Shown: in pieces, positions 8,028 through 17,686 of the stretch | Layout: each line of letters starts with the position of its first letter | Numbering within the stretch: the stretch's first letter is position 1 | DNA from: Candidatus Eisenbergiella merdipullorum | GTDB lineage: Bacteria > Bacillota > Clostridia > Lachnospirales > Lachnospiraceae | Direction of reading: 5' to 3' | Assembly (NCBI GenBank): GCA_019118445.1 | Contig: DWYY01000063.1 | Location: 1-37,606, forward strand | DNA length: 37,606 nucleotides | The notes under the pieces: model-generated | The model's input: the letters and a program-made list of their open reading frames with translations, nothing else | Told to the model about the DNA's origin: nothing | The model's database searches: none | Made by a program: the position numbers and the translations under genes

Positions 8028-8366
8028 ATGGCATTTATACCCTTAATGATCCTCGTTGCTTTTATGTGGGTTGTTTTCGGTATGTTAATTCTGATCGTCG
8101 TTGGAAGCTTTGTCCTGGAGATTTTTCTCAGCAGAATGAAAAATCCATGGGCCGGATTGATCTTACCCGGGTTTACATTTTGCTTTGCCTCAGCATTATT
8201 TCTGATCGGAATGCCGTATGATTTATCTGAGGCCTGGTTCATGTTCTGCAGAATAAATATCCCCACAGTTATTTATCTGTTTATCTATTTCTTCTTTCGG
8301 AAAAGAAGGAAAAAATCAGACCTGGCTTTGCAGAAGAAAGCGGAGGATGATAAAAAGGTTGAATAA
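8028..8366 (+). CDS. Small hypothetical membrane protein
   Basis: 112 residues from ATG 8028, with AAAAGGAG about 9 nt upstream overlapping the end of the MFS gene; an alternative GTG at 8019 would overlap that stop. There are three hydrophobic segments (about residues 3-28, 38-54 and 65-83) and then a highly basic/acidic tail (RKRRKKSD to EDDKKVE) that should face the cytoplasm. No family recognised. Close spacing suggests translational coupling with the transporter upstream. Confidence 0.7.
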   Translation: MAFIPLMILVAFMWVVFGMLILIVVGSFVLEIFLSRMKNPWAGLILPGFTFCFASALFLIGMPYDLSEAWFMFCRINIPTVIYLFIYFFFRKRRKKSDLALQKKAEDDKKVE

Positions 8367-8464
8367 AGACAGAGATGTTTCTGTGAGTGAGGCAGTTCTC
8401 CGTGAACGGACGGAAAACTATAAGCGTAGGGATACTATCAGTGGGCTGTCATATTCAAACCTGA

Positions 8465-8635
8465 CGTTTTTTCCGCCTTCAATGGTATGCCCGCTGGTTG
8501 ACGTCGGACAATCTGGAAAACGGAAGCAATCGGCAGCAGATCCGGAAAAAACTGGAAAGGTACTTTGGAATGTCGGAAAAAGTGGCGGCAGAATATCTGG
8601 AGTTTTTTTACAGGAAGCGGAGTGTCAGCCTGTAA
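8465..8635 (+). pseudogene. Coding remnant, family unknown
   Basis: This 57-codon frame runs from a stop at 8462 to TAA 8633 with no good start codon. Its translation has natural protein composition and helix-like periodicity (YARWLTSDNLENG, then RQQIRKKLERYFGMSEKVAA, then EYLEFFYRK). The overlapping frame with an ATG at 8347 has no such character. I read it as the C-terminal end of a gene whose front is lost. Family unrecognised. Confidence 0.4.
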
Positions 8636-8650
8636 TTTAGGCATATTTTG

Positions 8651-8667
8651 AATGCCGCCTGCGGCGG
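8651..8667 (+). repeat. REP-like palindrome upstream of addB
   Basis: AATGCCGCCTGCGGCGG, a palindromic GC-rich element. The identical 17-mer occurs on the minus strand at 19162-19178 and 19249-19265. It sits immediately 5' of the addB Shine-Dalgarno sequence. Confidence 0.7.
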
Positions 8668-8683
8668 GAAGGAGAGGAACAAA

Positions 8684-11600
8684 GTGTCACTGCGTTTTTA
8701 CATCGGCGCGTCAGGCGCGGGAAAGAGCACGGCGCTGTACCGTGAGATCATAGAGCGTTCCATGAAGCGTCCGGAGCAGAATTTTTTCCTTATCGTGCCG
8801 GATCAGTTCAGCATGCAGACCCAGGCGGAGCTGGTGCGGCTGCATCCCAGGAAGGGGATCATGAACATCGATGTGCTTTCCTTTTCGCGGCTGGCGCACC
8901 GGGTTTTTGAAGAAGTGGGAGAGGACGCCAGGACGGTGCTGGACGATACGGGGAAGAGCCTGGTGATCCGCAGGATCGCGGGAAGCCTGAAGGAGAAAAC
9001 CACGGTGATCGGTCCTAGCCTGAACAAGACGGGCTATGTCCATGAGGTGAAGTCCGTCCTTTCGGAGTTCATGCAGTATGGGATCGGGCCCAGGGAGCTG
9101 GAGGAACTGACGGAATATGCAAGCGGACGGGGCGGGCTGTATCACAAGCTGAAGGATCTGGGCGTGCTCTATCAGGGCTTTCGGGAATACATGGAGAAAG
9201 GTTATGTGACTGCGGAGGAAACGCTGGGACTTCTTGCAGAACGTCTGCCCCAGTCGCAGCTGGCGCGGGGAGCGGTCGTGGCGCTTGACGGCTTTATCGA
9301 TTTCACCCCGGTGCAGAAACGGGTACTGCGGGCGCTGATGGAGCTTGCACAGGAGGTCATCGTGACCGTGTTGGCGGACGGGCAGGAAAGCTTTGAGGAT
9401 GCTGGGGAAGAAGAAAATCTGTTCCATCTGAGCAGAAAAACGATGGTATCCCTGACGAAGATCGCCGCGGAGGCGGGGATCGCGCGGGGAAAGGATGTGA
9501 TCTTTTCCGAAAGGCCGGTGTACCGCCTGAAGGGAAATGCTCCGCTCTCCTGGATGGAGCAGCACCTGCTGCGTTATCCCTTACGCCCTTATCCGGGAAA
9601 GGATGCCCAAAGAAGAGTCACTTTATTTGAGGCATCCAGCCAGAGGGAGGAGGTGCGGCAGGTCTGCATCGCCATCCGGGAATATCTGCGCCGCACCGGC
9701 GGCTGCTATCGGGATGTGGCGGTGATCGCGGGAGACCTGACCGCCTATGCAAGCGACTTGGAAACCTTTGCCGCCCTCTATGATATCCCGCTTTATCTGG
9801 ACCGGACGAGGGGGATCGTGCTGAATCCCTTCATCGAATATATGAAAAGTGCCCTGCAGATCATTGCCCGGAATTTTACCTATGAGACGGTATTCCATTA
9901 TCTCAGGAGCGGCCTGGCGGATTTTACCAGGGACGAGGTGGATGTTCTGGAAAATTATGTGCTGGCCTGCGGCATCCGGGGAAAGAAAAAATGGAGCGAT
10001 ATTTTCACCGCCAGAACGCAGGAGATGGAGGACGCGGTGGAAAAGCTGGAACGGCTGAACGGGGTGCGGGAGAGGCTCATGCGGCAGCTTTCTCCGCTGA
10101 TGGGGCATTTTACGAAGGTAGAGGAACTGGTGCGCGCCCTTTATGCCTTCGTTGAAGAAAACGGGGTACAGAGGAAACTGAAGGAATACGAGGACCGTTT
10201 CAGGCAGGAGCAGGACGCGGTGCGGGCTATGGAATATTTACAGATCTACCGGCTGGTGATGGACCTTCTGGATCAGGTGGTGGAGCTGATCGGGGACGAA
10301 CCCGTAAAAATAGAGGAATTTTATCAGATCCTGGAGGCGGGCCTTTCGGAGATACAGGTGGGCACCATTCCCCAGAATGTGGACCGTGTGGTGGCCGGAG
10401 ATATGGAGCGGACCAGGCTGACCCGCATGAAGGCTGTTTTTTTCATCGGCGTAAACGACGGCTATATTCCCAAAGCGGCGGAAAACGGCGGGCTGCTGTC
10501 AGATGTGGACAGGGAATTCCTGCTGGGAAGCGGCATGGAACTTGCGCCCACCCCGCGTCAGCAGATGTATATGCAGCGGCTTTATCTGTATATGAACATG
10601 ACGAAGCCGTCGGATCACCTGTTCCTTTCTTACGCCAGGATGAACGGGGAAGGAAAGGCCATGCGCCCTTCCTACCTCATTTCCATGGTAAAAAAGCTTT
10701 TCCCGCAGCTTTCAGTCCTGCGGCCGGAAGAGGAGGCGGAGATCGATCAGGTGCAGTCCTTAAAGGACGGCAGGGCGTGGCTCGTCCAGGGGCTTCGCCG
10801 CTATGCGGACGGACGGCTCGCGCAGGGAAGCGGAGAGGAAGAGCAGTTCGGAAAGCTCTTTCGGGTCTATGCAATCTCTTCCCAAACCGCGCAGTGGACC
10901 AAAGATATGGCACGGGCCGCATTTTATGCCTATGAGGAGCAGCCTTTGGGAAAGGCGGCGGCGCTGGCGCTGTTTGGAAGCACGCTTCTGGGAAGCGTCA
11001 GCCGACTGGAGCAGTATGCCTCCTGCGCTTACGCGCATTTCCTGCAGTATGGGCTGTACCTGAAAGAACGGGAGGATTACAGCTTTGAGGCGGTGGATAT
11101 GGGAAATCTGTTTCACGGCGTGCTGGAAATCTTCGGGGAAAAGCTGAAGGAAAAGGGCTATACCTGGTTCGATTTCCCAAAGGAGACAGGAGATACCTTG
11201 GTGGAGGAGGCGGTGGAGGCTTTTGCCGCTTCCTACGGCAGCGCCGTCCTTTATGACAGCGCCAGGAACCGTTATCTCATAGACAGGATGAAGCGGATCC
11301 TCAAACGGACCGTTTCCACCCTCCAGTATCAGTTGAAAAAAGGCGCGTTTTCTCCGGAGCATTTCGAGGTTTCCTTCTCTGTCCTGGAGGATCTGGACGC
11401 GGTGAACATTGCGCTCACCGGGGAGGAAAAGCTGCGTCTGCGCGGGCGGATCGACCGGGTGGATACCTGGAGGGAGCCGGCTTGGGAGAGCCCTTCCGGC
11501 AAGGATAGGATCTATGTGAAGGTCATCGACTACAAATCAGGCAGCCGGGATTTCAGCCTTGCCGCGCTGTACTACGGCCTGCAGCTTCAGCTCGTGGTGT

Positions 11601-12187
11601 ATCTGAACGCAGCTGTGGAGCTGGAGCAGAAGGTGCATCCCGGGGACGAGGTGGTTCCGGCAGCCATGCTCTATTACCGGGTCCACGATCCTATTGTGGA
11701 AGTAGAAGAAAAGCCGGGCGAGGAGGAAGAGGAGATCGTGCAGCGGGTGCAGAAGGAGCTCCTTGGCCGTCTGCGCATGACGGGCGCGGTCAATTCGGAA
11801 GACGCGGTGATCGAAGGGCTTGACGCCCATTTCACCGGGAGGTCGGACGTGATCCCGGTGGAGCGGAAGAAAGACGGAGAGCTTACAGCCCGGTCCAGCG
11901 TCCTGTCCGGAGAGGAGTTCCGGGTGATCTCCGACTACGTGAATCTGAAGATCAGAGAGATCGGAACCGAGATCCTGGACGGAAGGATCCCGCTGAATCC
12001 GTACCGCCAGGCGGGCGGCAGCGCCGGGGCATGCACCTACTGCCCTTACAGCCGTGTCTGTGGCTTCGACCGCAGGATTCCGGGCTATGAGGGGCGCACG
12101 CTGGAGAAGCTGGAAGAAAAGGAAGCCATGCGGCGGATGAAGGAAGCCCTGCAGCAGGCGCAGCAGGTTTCCGGACAGTCGGAATAA
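8684..12187 (+). CDS. addB: ATP-dependent helicase/nuclease subunit B
   Basis: 1167 residues from GTG 8684, with AAGGAG (8669-8674) 9 nt upstream; a TTG at 8648 in the same frame lacks a ribosome site. AddB pairs with AddA to resect double-strand breaks up to a Chi site for RecA loading. Visible: the Walker A GASGAGKST (residues 8-16); a degenerate helicase body; a RecB-type nuclease core with VIDYKSGS (Asp949, Lys951); and four cysteines that form the Fe-S staple of AddB nuclease domains (Cys781, then Cys1117, Cys1120 and Cys1126 in CTYCPYSRVC). Length fits the family (about 1150-1170). It is followed by addA after 50 bp, an operon. A REP-like palindrome precedes its ribosome site. Confidence 0.97.
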   Translation: MSLRFYIGASGAGKSTALYREIIERSMKRPEQNFFLIVPDQFSMQTQAELVRLHPRKGIMNIDVLSFSRLAHRVFEEVGEDARTVLDDTGKSLVIRRIAGSLKEKTTVIGPSLNKTGYVHEVKSVLSEFMQYGIGPRELEELTEYASGRGGLYHKLKDLGVLYQGFREYMEKGYVTAEETLGLLAERLPQSQLARGAVVALDGFIDFTPVQKRVLRALMELAQEVIVTVLADGQESFEDAGEEENLFHLSRKTMVSLTKIAAEAGIARGKDVIFSERPVYRLKGNAPLSWMEQHLLRYPLRPYPGKDAQRRVTLFEASSQREEVRQVCIAIREYLRRTGGCYRDVAVIAGDLTAYASDLETFAALYDIPLYLDRTRGIVLNPFIEYMKSALQIIARNFTYETVFHYLRSGLADFTRDEVDVLENYVLACGIRGKKKWSDIFTARTQEMEDAVEKLERLNGVRERLMRQLSPLMGHFTKVEELVRALYAFVEENGVQRKLKEYEDRFRQEQDAVRAMEYLQIYRLVMDLLDQVVELIGDEPVKIEEFYQILEAGLSEIQVGTIPQNVDRVVAGDMERTRLTRMKAVFFIGVNDGYIPKAAENGGLLSDVDREFLLGSGMELAPTPRQQMYMQRLYLYMNMTKPSDHLFLSYARMNGEGKAMRPSYLISMVKKLFPQLSVLRPEEEAEIDQVQSLKDGRAWLVQGLRRYADGRLAQGSGEEEQFGKLFRVYAISSQTAQWTKDMARAAFYAYEEQPLGKAAALALFGSTLLGSVSRLEQYASCAYAHFLQYGLYLKEREDYSFEAVDMGNLFHGVLEIFGEKLKEKGYTWFDFPKETGDTLVEEAVEAFAASYGSAVLYDSARNRYLIDRMKRILKRTVSTLQYQLKKGAFSPEHFEVSFSVLEDLDAVNIALTGEEKLRLRGRIDRVDTWREPAWESPSGKDRIYVKVIDYKSGSRDFSLAALYYGLQLQLVVYLNAAVELEQKVHPGDEVVPAAMLYYRVHDPIVEVEEKPGEEEEEIVQRVQKELLGRLRMTGAVNSEDAVIEGLDAHFTGRSDVIPVERKKDGELTARSSVLSGEEFRVISDYVNLKIREIGTEILDGRIPLNPYRQAGGSAGACTYCPYSRVCGFDRRIPGYEGRTLEKLEEKEAMRRMKEALQQAQQVSGQSE

Positions 12188-12237
12188 GCTTTCGGCGGGA
12201 CGGAGCGGTCCGCCGGGCAGATGGGAGGACAGAAACG

Positions 12238-15200
12238 GTGGCAGTGACATTTACGAAGGAACAGCAGGAAACCATCGACGCCAGGGGCGCAAGCGTCCTG
12301 GTGTCGGCGGCGGCGGGAAGCGGTAAGACAGCCGTGCTGGTGGAGCGGATCATAAAGATGGTGAGCGATCCGGTCCATCCTGTGGATATCGACAGGCTTC
12401 TGGTGGTGACTTTTACCAGCGCGGCTGCAGCGCAGATGCGGGAGCGGATCAGCCAGGCGCTTTCCGATGCGGTGGATGAGCAGCCAGAGAACGTCCATCT
12501 TACCAGACAGCTCACCCTCATCCATCACGCCCAGATCACCACGATAGACAGCTTCTGCCTGTATCTGATCCGGAACCATTTTGACGAGATCGGTCTTGAC
12601 CCGGACTTCCGCGTGGCGGACGAGGGCGAGATCCGTCTTTTGAAGCGGGACGTGCTTTCGGATATGCTGGAGGAATATTTTAGCAGCCAGGATGACGGAT
12701 TCCGGGAGTGCGTGGAGTATTTCTCTCCCCAGGGAAATGACAGGCGGCTGGAGGAACAGCTCCTTTCCCTGTACGAGTTCGCCATGAGCTATCCTTGGCC
12801 GGAGGATTGGCTGGAAGATCATAAAAAGGATTATGACGTGCCGGAGGGCGGCCTGGACGCCTGCCCCTGGATGGAGGACCTGAAAAACCATGTGAAAACG
12901 CAGCTTTCCGAAGCGGCCCTCCTCTTGGAACAGGCGCTTTCGCTGTGCAGGGAGGCCGACGGGCCATATATGTATCTGGATACCATTCTGGAGGATCGCG
13001 GAAAGCTGGAGGAGCTTCTTAAAACAGAGCGTTTTCAGGCTCTTTACGAGGGCTTTGCAGAACTCGCATTTGGAAGGATCAGCTCGAAAAAGGACGCGTC
13101 CGTTTCCCAGGGAAAAAGAGAGAAGGCGAAGGAACTGAGAAATACGGCAAAAGAGCTTCTGACCGGCCTGCGGGAAAAATATTTTTACGCATCCGCCGAA
13201 AGCCAGGAGGAACGGATGCGTGCCTGCGCGCCATTCGCCCGGGAGCTTCTCGGTCTGGCGCAGGATTTCTGCCGCCGCTTTGAAGAAAAAAAGCGGGAGC
13301 GGAATATCCTGGATTTTCATGATATGGAGCACATGGCGCTTCAGATCCTCACCCGGCGGGAGGAGGGAAAGGTCCTGCCCACCCGCACGGCAAAGCAGCT
13401 CAGGGAGAACTACGTTGAGATCATGATCGATGAATACCAGGACAGCAACCTGGTGCAGGAATATCTGCTTTTTGCCATTTCTGGTGAGGAAGATGGGAAC
13501 TATAACCGTTTCATGGTGGGGGATGTGAAGCAGAGCATTTATAAATTCCGTCTGGCAAGGCCGGAACTTTTCATGGAAAAATTTGACCGTTATCGGAAGC
13601 TGGAAACCGTGGAGGATACCGGAGAAAGTCCAGCGGGACCGGCAGAGGGCGGCCTCCGGGAGAGACGCATCGATCTGAAAAAGAACTTTCGCAGCCGCAG
13701 GCAGGTGACGGAAAGTGTGAATGCAGTCTTTTCCTGTCTCATGGGAAAAGACTTGGGCGGCGTGGAATATGATGAAGATGCCGCCCTCTATCCGGGTGCG
13801 GTTTTCCCGGAAACGGAGGTTTCCTTGAATGTGGAGCCGGACGTGGAAGCTTTTCCGGAAACGAAGCCGGGCGGCGAGAGTCCACATGCACGTGACCCTT
13901 ATGGTACGGAAGTGCTGCTGTGTGTGCCCGGTGAAGATGGATTGGAAGAAAAGGAGCGGGAGGCCATGGCCGTGGCAGGACGCATCCGGGAACTGGTGGG
14001 AAGGCTTCCAGTGGTGGACGGAGTGACGAAGAAGCAGCGGCCCGCGCGCTATTCGGACATCGTGATCCTGCTGCGTTCCCCTTCCGGCTGGGACGAGACC
14101 TTTAAAAAGGTGCTGGAAACCTGCGGCATTCCGGTGTATATCACCGCCAGGACAGGCTATTTTGCAGCAACAGAGGTGCAGACCGTCCTGAATTTTCTCA
14201 AAGTGCTGAACAATCCCCTCCAGGACATCCCCCTCTTTGGCGTGCTGAAAAGCCCTGCGGGGGGCTTCTCAGACAGGGAGATCGCCCTGATCCGGGCACA
14301 GCAGGAAAAGGGAAAGCTGTATGAGAGCCTTTGCGCCTATGCGCAGGACGGGAAAGAAAAAGAGATCTGCGCCAAGGCGGCAGCGTTTCTTGAGCTTCTG
14401 GAGCGCTTCCGTGATCATGCCGTCTATCTTCCCATCCATGAGCTGATAGGGGCATTCCTGGAGCAGACGGGTTATCTGTACATGGCGTCCGCCCTTCCTG
14501 GCGGAGAACAGCGACGGGCGAATCTGGAAATGCTCCTCGCCAGGGCGGAAAGCTTTGAAAAGACCAGCTATTTCGGCCTGTTTCACTTCATCCGGTATAT
14601 GGAGCAGGTAGAAAAATACAACATTGACTACGGAGAGGCCAGTCTCCAGGATGAAAACGCGGATACGGTGCGCATCATGAGCATCCACCGCTCCAAGGGA
14701 CTGGAGTTCCCCATCTGTTTTGTTTCCGGACTGGGCAAGCGGTTCAACATGCAGGACATCGCAAAGCCTGTCATCGTGGATATGGACCTGGGGATCGGCC
14801 TGGACTATGTGGACAGCACCCTCAGGGTAAAGATGGGGACATTAAAAAAGAATGTGATGGCGGGAAAGCTGCAGCGGGACAGCCTGGGAGAGGAGCTCCG
14901 CGTGCTGTACGTTGCCATGACCCGCGCCCAGGAGAAGCTGATCATGACTGGAAGCGTGAAGGCGGACCGGGCGGAGAAGCTGGAGGCGGCTCAGGCAGAT
15001 GGGGCTGAGCCGCGGGAAGATGCTGCAGAAAACGCAGCGCATCCCGGCGGAATCCTTTTCCCCTTTTTCCGCCGCGCGGGCGCTTCCACCTACCTGGACT
15101 GGCTGCTCCCTGCCTGGCTGCAGACCGGGCAGAAGGTCGAACTGACCGACGCTTCTCTTCTTCTGGCAGGCCAGATGAAGAAGGAACAGAGCAGGGAGCA

Positions 15201-16092
15201 GCGTTTCCTGGAGCTGAAGCAGTTCCTGAAGGAGGATGTGAGCGGAACAGGAGCATCCGCGCAGGAAGCCGGGGGCACACAAGGCCGGGAGGCGCCTGCG
15301 CAGGAAGCCGGGGGCGGCGCAGAGAGCGGGAAAACATCCGCACAGGATGCGGCGGCCCGCCTGGCTCTGCGTCTGGAAAGCGTATATCCGCACCGCAACC
15401 TGGAACGGCTATATACCAAAACCACAGTATCTGAGCTGAAAAAGACCGGAATGGCTGAAGCCGCCGAAGAAGCATATCACCTGTTTGAGGAAGAAGTGGT
15501 GATCCCTTATCTGCCGCGTTTTGTCAGAAGCGAGGACAAGATGGGAGGAGCTGCCAGAGGAACCGCCTATCATAAAGCGCTTGAGCTGTTCCCTTTTGGA
15601 AAATGGATGGAACGCGAGACTTCCGGACAGAGCGATGCGGAAAAAGACCAGGAAGCTCTGGAAGCCCTGCTGGATGAAATGCAGCGGCAGGGAAAGATGC
15701 TGCCGGAGTACAGGCAGGCAGTAAGCGCATGGAGGCTGGAAGCCTTCCTGCAGAGTTCGCTGGCAGCACGGATGGGCCGTGCGGACAAGGCGGGTCTTCT
15801 GCACAAGGAGCAGCCCTTTGTCCTGGGTCTTCCCGCTTCGGAGCTGGGACCGGAATATCCGGCGGAGGAAACGGTGCTGATCCAGGGCATCATCGATGTG
15901 TATTTTGAAGAAGAAGACGGCCTGGTGGTGGCCGATTACAAGACGGATGCCGTCACGCAGGCAGAGGAGCTTGTAAACCGGTACCGCGTCCAGTTGGACT
16001 ACTATGCCCGCGCGCTGGAACAGCTTACAGGGAAAAGGGTGAAGGAAAAGATCATCTATTCTTTTGGCCTTCAGCGAGAGATCCTGTTATAG
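12238..16092 (+). CDS. addA: ATP-dependent helicase/nuclease subunit A
   Basis: 1284 residues from GTG 12238, preceded by GGGAGGACAG. It is a UvrD-type SF1A helicase with a C-terminal RecB-family nuclease. Visible: the Q motif and Walker A (FTKEQQETIDARG, SAAAGSGKTAVL, about residues 5-33); motif Ia TFTSAAAAQMRERI; Walker B MIDEYQDSN; motif III GDVKQSIYKFRLARP; motif V MSIHRSKGLEFP; motif VI LRVLYVAMTRAQEKL; and the nuclease VADYKTD (Asp1233, Lys1235). Near residues 1000-1045 there is an Ala/Gly/Glu-rich linker between helicase and nuclease, containing an imperfect 39-bp DNA duplication. It acts with AddB in break repair. The slightly long length is explained by this linker. Confidence 0.97.
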   Translation: MAVTFTKEQQETIDARGASVLVSAAAGSGKTAVLVERIIKMVSDPVHPVDIDRLLVVTFTSAAAAQMRERISQALSDAVDEQPENVHLTRQLTLIHHAQITTIDSFCLYLIRNHFDEIGLDPDFRVADEGEIRLLKRDVLSDMLEEYFSSQDDGFRECVEYFSPQGNDRRLEEQLLSLYEFAMSYPWPEDWLEDHKKDYDVPEGGLDACPWMEDLKNHVKTQLSEAALLLEQALSLCREADGPYMYLDTILEDRGKLEELLKTERFQALYEGFAELAFGRISSKKDASVSQGKREKAKELRNTAKELLTGLREKYFYASAESQEERMRACAPFARELLGLAQDFCRRFEEKKRERNILDFHDMEHMALQILTRREEGKVLPTRTAKQLRENYVEIMIDEYQDSNLVQEYLLFAISGEEDGNYNRFMVGDVKQSIYKFRLARPELFMEKFDRYRKLETVEDTGESPAGPAEGGLRERRIDLKKNFRSRRQVTESVNAVFSCLMGKDLGGVEYDEDAALYPGAVFPETEVSLNVEPDVEAFPETKPGGESPHARDPYGTEVLLCVPGEDGLEEKEREAMAVAGRIRELVGRLPVVDGVTKKQRPARYSDIVILLRSPSGWDETFKKVLETCGIPVYITARTGYFAATEVQTVLNFLKVLNNPLQDIPLFGVLKSPAGGFSDREIALIRAQQEKGKLYESLCAYAQDGKEKEICAKAAAFLELLERFRDHAVYLPIHELIGAFLEQTGYLYMASALPGGEQRRANLEMLLARAESFEKTSYFGLFHFIRYMEQVEKYNIDYGEASLQDENADTVRIMSIHRSKGLEFPICFVSGLGKRFNMQDIAKPVIVDMDLGIGLDYVDSTLRVKMGTLKKNVMAGKLQRDSLGEELRVLYVAMTRAQEKLIMTGSVKADRAEKLEAAQADGAEPREDAAENAAHPGGILFPFFRRAGASTYLDWLLPAWLQTGQKVELTDASLLLAGQMKKEQSREQRFLELKQFLKEDVSGTGASAQEAGGTQGREAPAQEAGGGAESGKTSAQDAAARLALRLESVYPHRNLERLYTKTTVSELKKTGMAEAAEEAYHLFEEEVVIPYLPRFVRSEDKMGGAARGTAYHKALELFPFGKWMERETSGQSDAEKDQEALEALLDEMQRQGKMLPEYRQAVSAWRLEAFLQSSLAARMGRADKAGLLHKEQPFVLGLPASELGPEYPAEETVLIQGIIDVYFEEEDGLVVADYKTDAVTQAEELVNRYRVQLDYYARALEQLTGKRVKEKIIYSFGLQREILL

Positions 16093-16183
16093 GAAAATGC
16101 CGGGAGAAAGAATCTGTTTGACTGAAAAAATGAGGCAGCGTATCCTTAGATTCAGAAATATTATGCCAAAACGATCAAGAAGA

Positions 16184-16202
16184 GAGCCGCGATCTGCGGC
16201 TC
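16184..16202. terminator. Hairpin between convergent addA and the CFA-synthase-like gene
   Basis: Perfect 7-bp stem GAGCCGC/GCGGCTC with a 5-nt loop. On the minus strand it is followed by a T-rich run (TCTCTTCTTGATCGTTTT), so it more likely ends the minus-strand gene; it may serve both. Confidence 0.5.
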
Positions 16203-16241
16203 CCATCGATCATTCAATCATTTTTCCGTGAAAACAGTCCC

Positions 16242-17408
16242 TTAATACCACCGCGTCATCGGCAGATTGTTGTTCACGCCCTTGCTCCACAGGATCTGGT
16301 GCAGGTCGATGATGCCGTTGTAGAAGGTGGCGGCGCAGGTGCACAGATACAGCTCCCACATCCGGACGAACTGTTCGTCGAACATCTTCCTGACCTCGTC
16401 CTTATGCGCCTGGAAGTTGGCGTTCCAGCAGCGCAGGGTGCGGTTGTAATGGCGGCGCATGCTTTCTACATCCAGCGTATAGAAACGGTGGTCTGCCGCG
16501 GCGTAGATCATTTCACGCAGGGAGGGGACCATGCCGCCGGGGAAGATATACTTCTTGATCCAGGGATCGCCCGGATGCTCCTTCAGCGCGCTGATGAAAT
16601 GAAGAAGGAACAGACCGCCGGGCTTTAATACTTCATCCGCATAGGTCAGGAATTTATCATAGTTTTCCCGTCCCACATGTTCCACCATGCCCACGCTCAC
16701 GATACGGTCAAATTTTTTGTCGAGCTGGGGCAGATCCCGGTAGTCCATACGTTTTACGCACAGCAGGTCAGAAAGCCCTTCCTTCTGAATACGTTCGTTG
16801 AACGCGGCCTCCTGCTCATGGCTCAGCGTGATGCCCGTTCCCTTTACGCCGTATTTCTTGGCGGCCTCGATGAGCAGAAAGCCCCATCCGCAGCCGATAT
16901 CCAGAAGCTCCATACCGGGCTTCAGGTACAGCTTTTTCAGGATGCGGTCCGTTTTATGGACCTGCGCGTCATAAAGGGTATCGTTTTCATTCTCAAAATA
17001 GGCACAGGAATAGCTCAGTGTTTCATCCAGCCACAGACGGTAGAAGTCATTGCCGATATCGTAATGGGAAGTGACCTCTTTTTCCTGATTCTTCTTGGAG
17101 CCGGAAGTAAAGATCAGCTTCTTCAGCTTGGAAGTATCTGTGGAAAAACGGTCCATCTGACCCATGAAGTGTGAAAGCGCTTCATACAGATCTCCTTCGA
17201 TGGTCAGATCCCCCCTCATGTAGGCTTCACCCAGAGCCAGGGAGGTGCTGGTCATCAGATCCTTGATATCCAGCTCCTTGTTGATGTTTACGGTGAAGGT
17301 GGGTTCTCCTTCCCCAATTTTGTACTGTGTTCCCTGGTAATTGACCAGGAAAGGCGCCGCATCCAGTTTCCGCAGAAAATGAATGACGGCATTTTCTTCA
17401 AGTCCCAT
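16242..17408 (-). CDS. cfa: Cyclopropane-fatty-acyl-phospholipid synthase family methyltransferase
   Basis: 388 residues. Family members transfer a methylene group from S-adenosylmethionine across the double bond of unsaturated phospholipid acyl chains at the membrane. Visible: the SAM-binding loop LLDIGCGWG (Asp170 begins DIGCGWG); the N-terminal SHYDIGNDFYRLWLDETLSYSCAYF block specific to this family; VGMVEHVG; and the C-terminal segment YNRTLRCWNANF, then WELYLCTCAATF. Length matches the family (about 380-390). ATG 17408 is preceded by AAAGGAG. A promoter fits upstream. It stands alone, convergent with addA. Lipid substrate specificity is inferred; other fatty-acid methyltransferases share these blocks. 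Confidence 0.92.
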   Translation of the reverse strand: MGLEENAVIHFLRKLDAAPFLVNYQGTQYKIGEGEPTFTVNINKELDIKDLMTSTSLALGEAYMRGDLTIEGDLYEALSHFMGQMDRFSTDTSKLKKLIFTSGSKKNQEKEVTSHYDIGNDFYRLWLDETLSYSCAYFENENDTLYDAQVHKTDRILKKLYLKPGMELLDIGCGWGFLLIEAAKKYGVKGTGITLSHEQEAAFNERIQKEGLSDLLCVKRMDYRDLPQLDKKFDRIVSVGMVEHVGRENYDKFLTYADEVLKPGGLFLLHFISALKEHPGDPWIKKYIFPGGMVPSLREMIYAAADHRFYTLDVESMRRHYNRTLRCWNANFQAHKDEVRKMFDEQFVRMWELYLCTCAATFYNGIIDLHQILWSKGVNNNLPMTRWY

Positions 17409-17477
17409 TTTGTGATGCTCCTTTCCCGAAAAAAATTTGGAATAATTGCAGAAATCGGTATTTTGGCCGATGCCACT

Positions 17478-17506
17478 ATTTTACAGCGTTTGTCCGGCAA
17501 GGTCAA
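17478..17506 (-). promoter_or_regulatory. Predicted promoter of the CFA-synthase-like gene
   Basis: Minus strand: TTGACC (17501-17506), a 17-nt spacer and TAAAAT (17478-17483), about 65 nt upstream of the start codon. Confidence 0.6.
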
Positions 17507-17549
17507 TCAGAAAGAAACAGGCTCTGGGGTGCAGATCGGTCCCAGCTCT

Positions 17550-17608
17550 TTGACAAAAGAAGAAAATCATATTATGATGATGATACAGGTTAGTTAGCAA
17601 CGACTAAC
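17550..17608 (+). promoter_or_regulatory. Predicted promoter with an overlapping metal-regulator-like operator
   Basis: TTGACA (17550-17555), 17-nt spacer, TATGAT (17573-17578). Just downstream, at about +5 to +24, lies an inverted repeat with arms GTTAGT and ACTAAC (17589-17594 and 17603-17608, 8-nt spacer). The TTAG/CTAA arms resemble operators of DtxR/MntR-type metal-responsive repressors. Binding there would block initiation. The regulator assignment is inference from the motif and from the small Feo-type peptide that follows. Confidence 0.6.
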
Positions 17609-17686
17609 TCGTAAATAACAAAAGCTTGCATTGGATCATATATATATAAATAGAATGGTTCAACTGTGCGGAAAGAAGGAATAATC

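Noticed and set aside
8347-8640. 97-codon plus-strand frame starting inside the small membrane protein gene
   Set aside because: Unnatural composition and no family; another frame in 8465-8635 is more protein-like, so I annotated that remnant instead.
12085-13887. 600-codon minus-strand frame
   Set aside because: Antisense to addB and addA, whose motifs are unmistakable; its translation has biased, unnatural composition.
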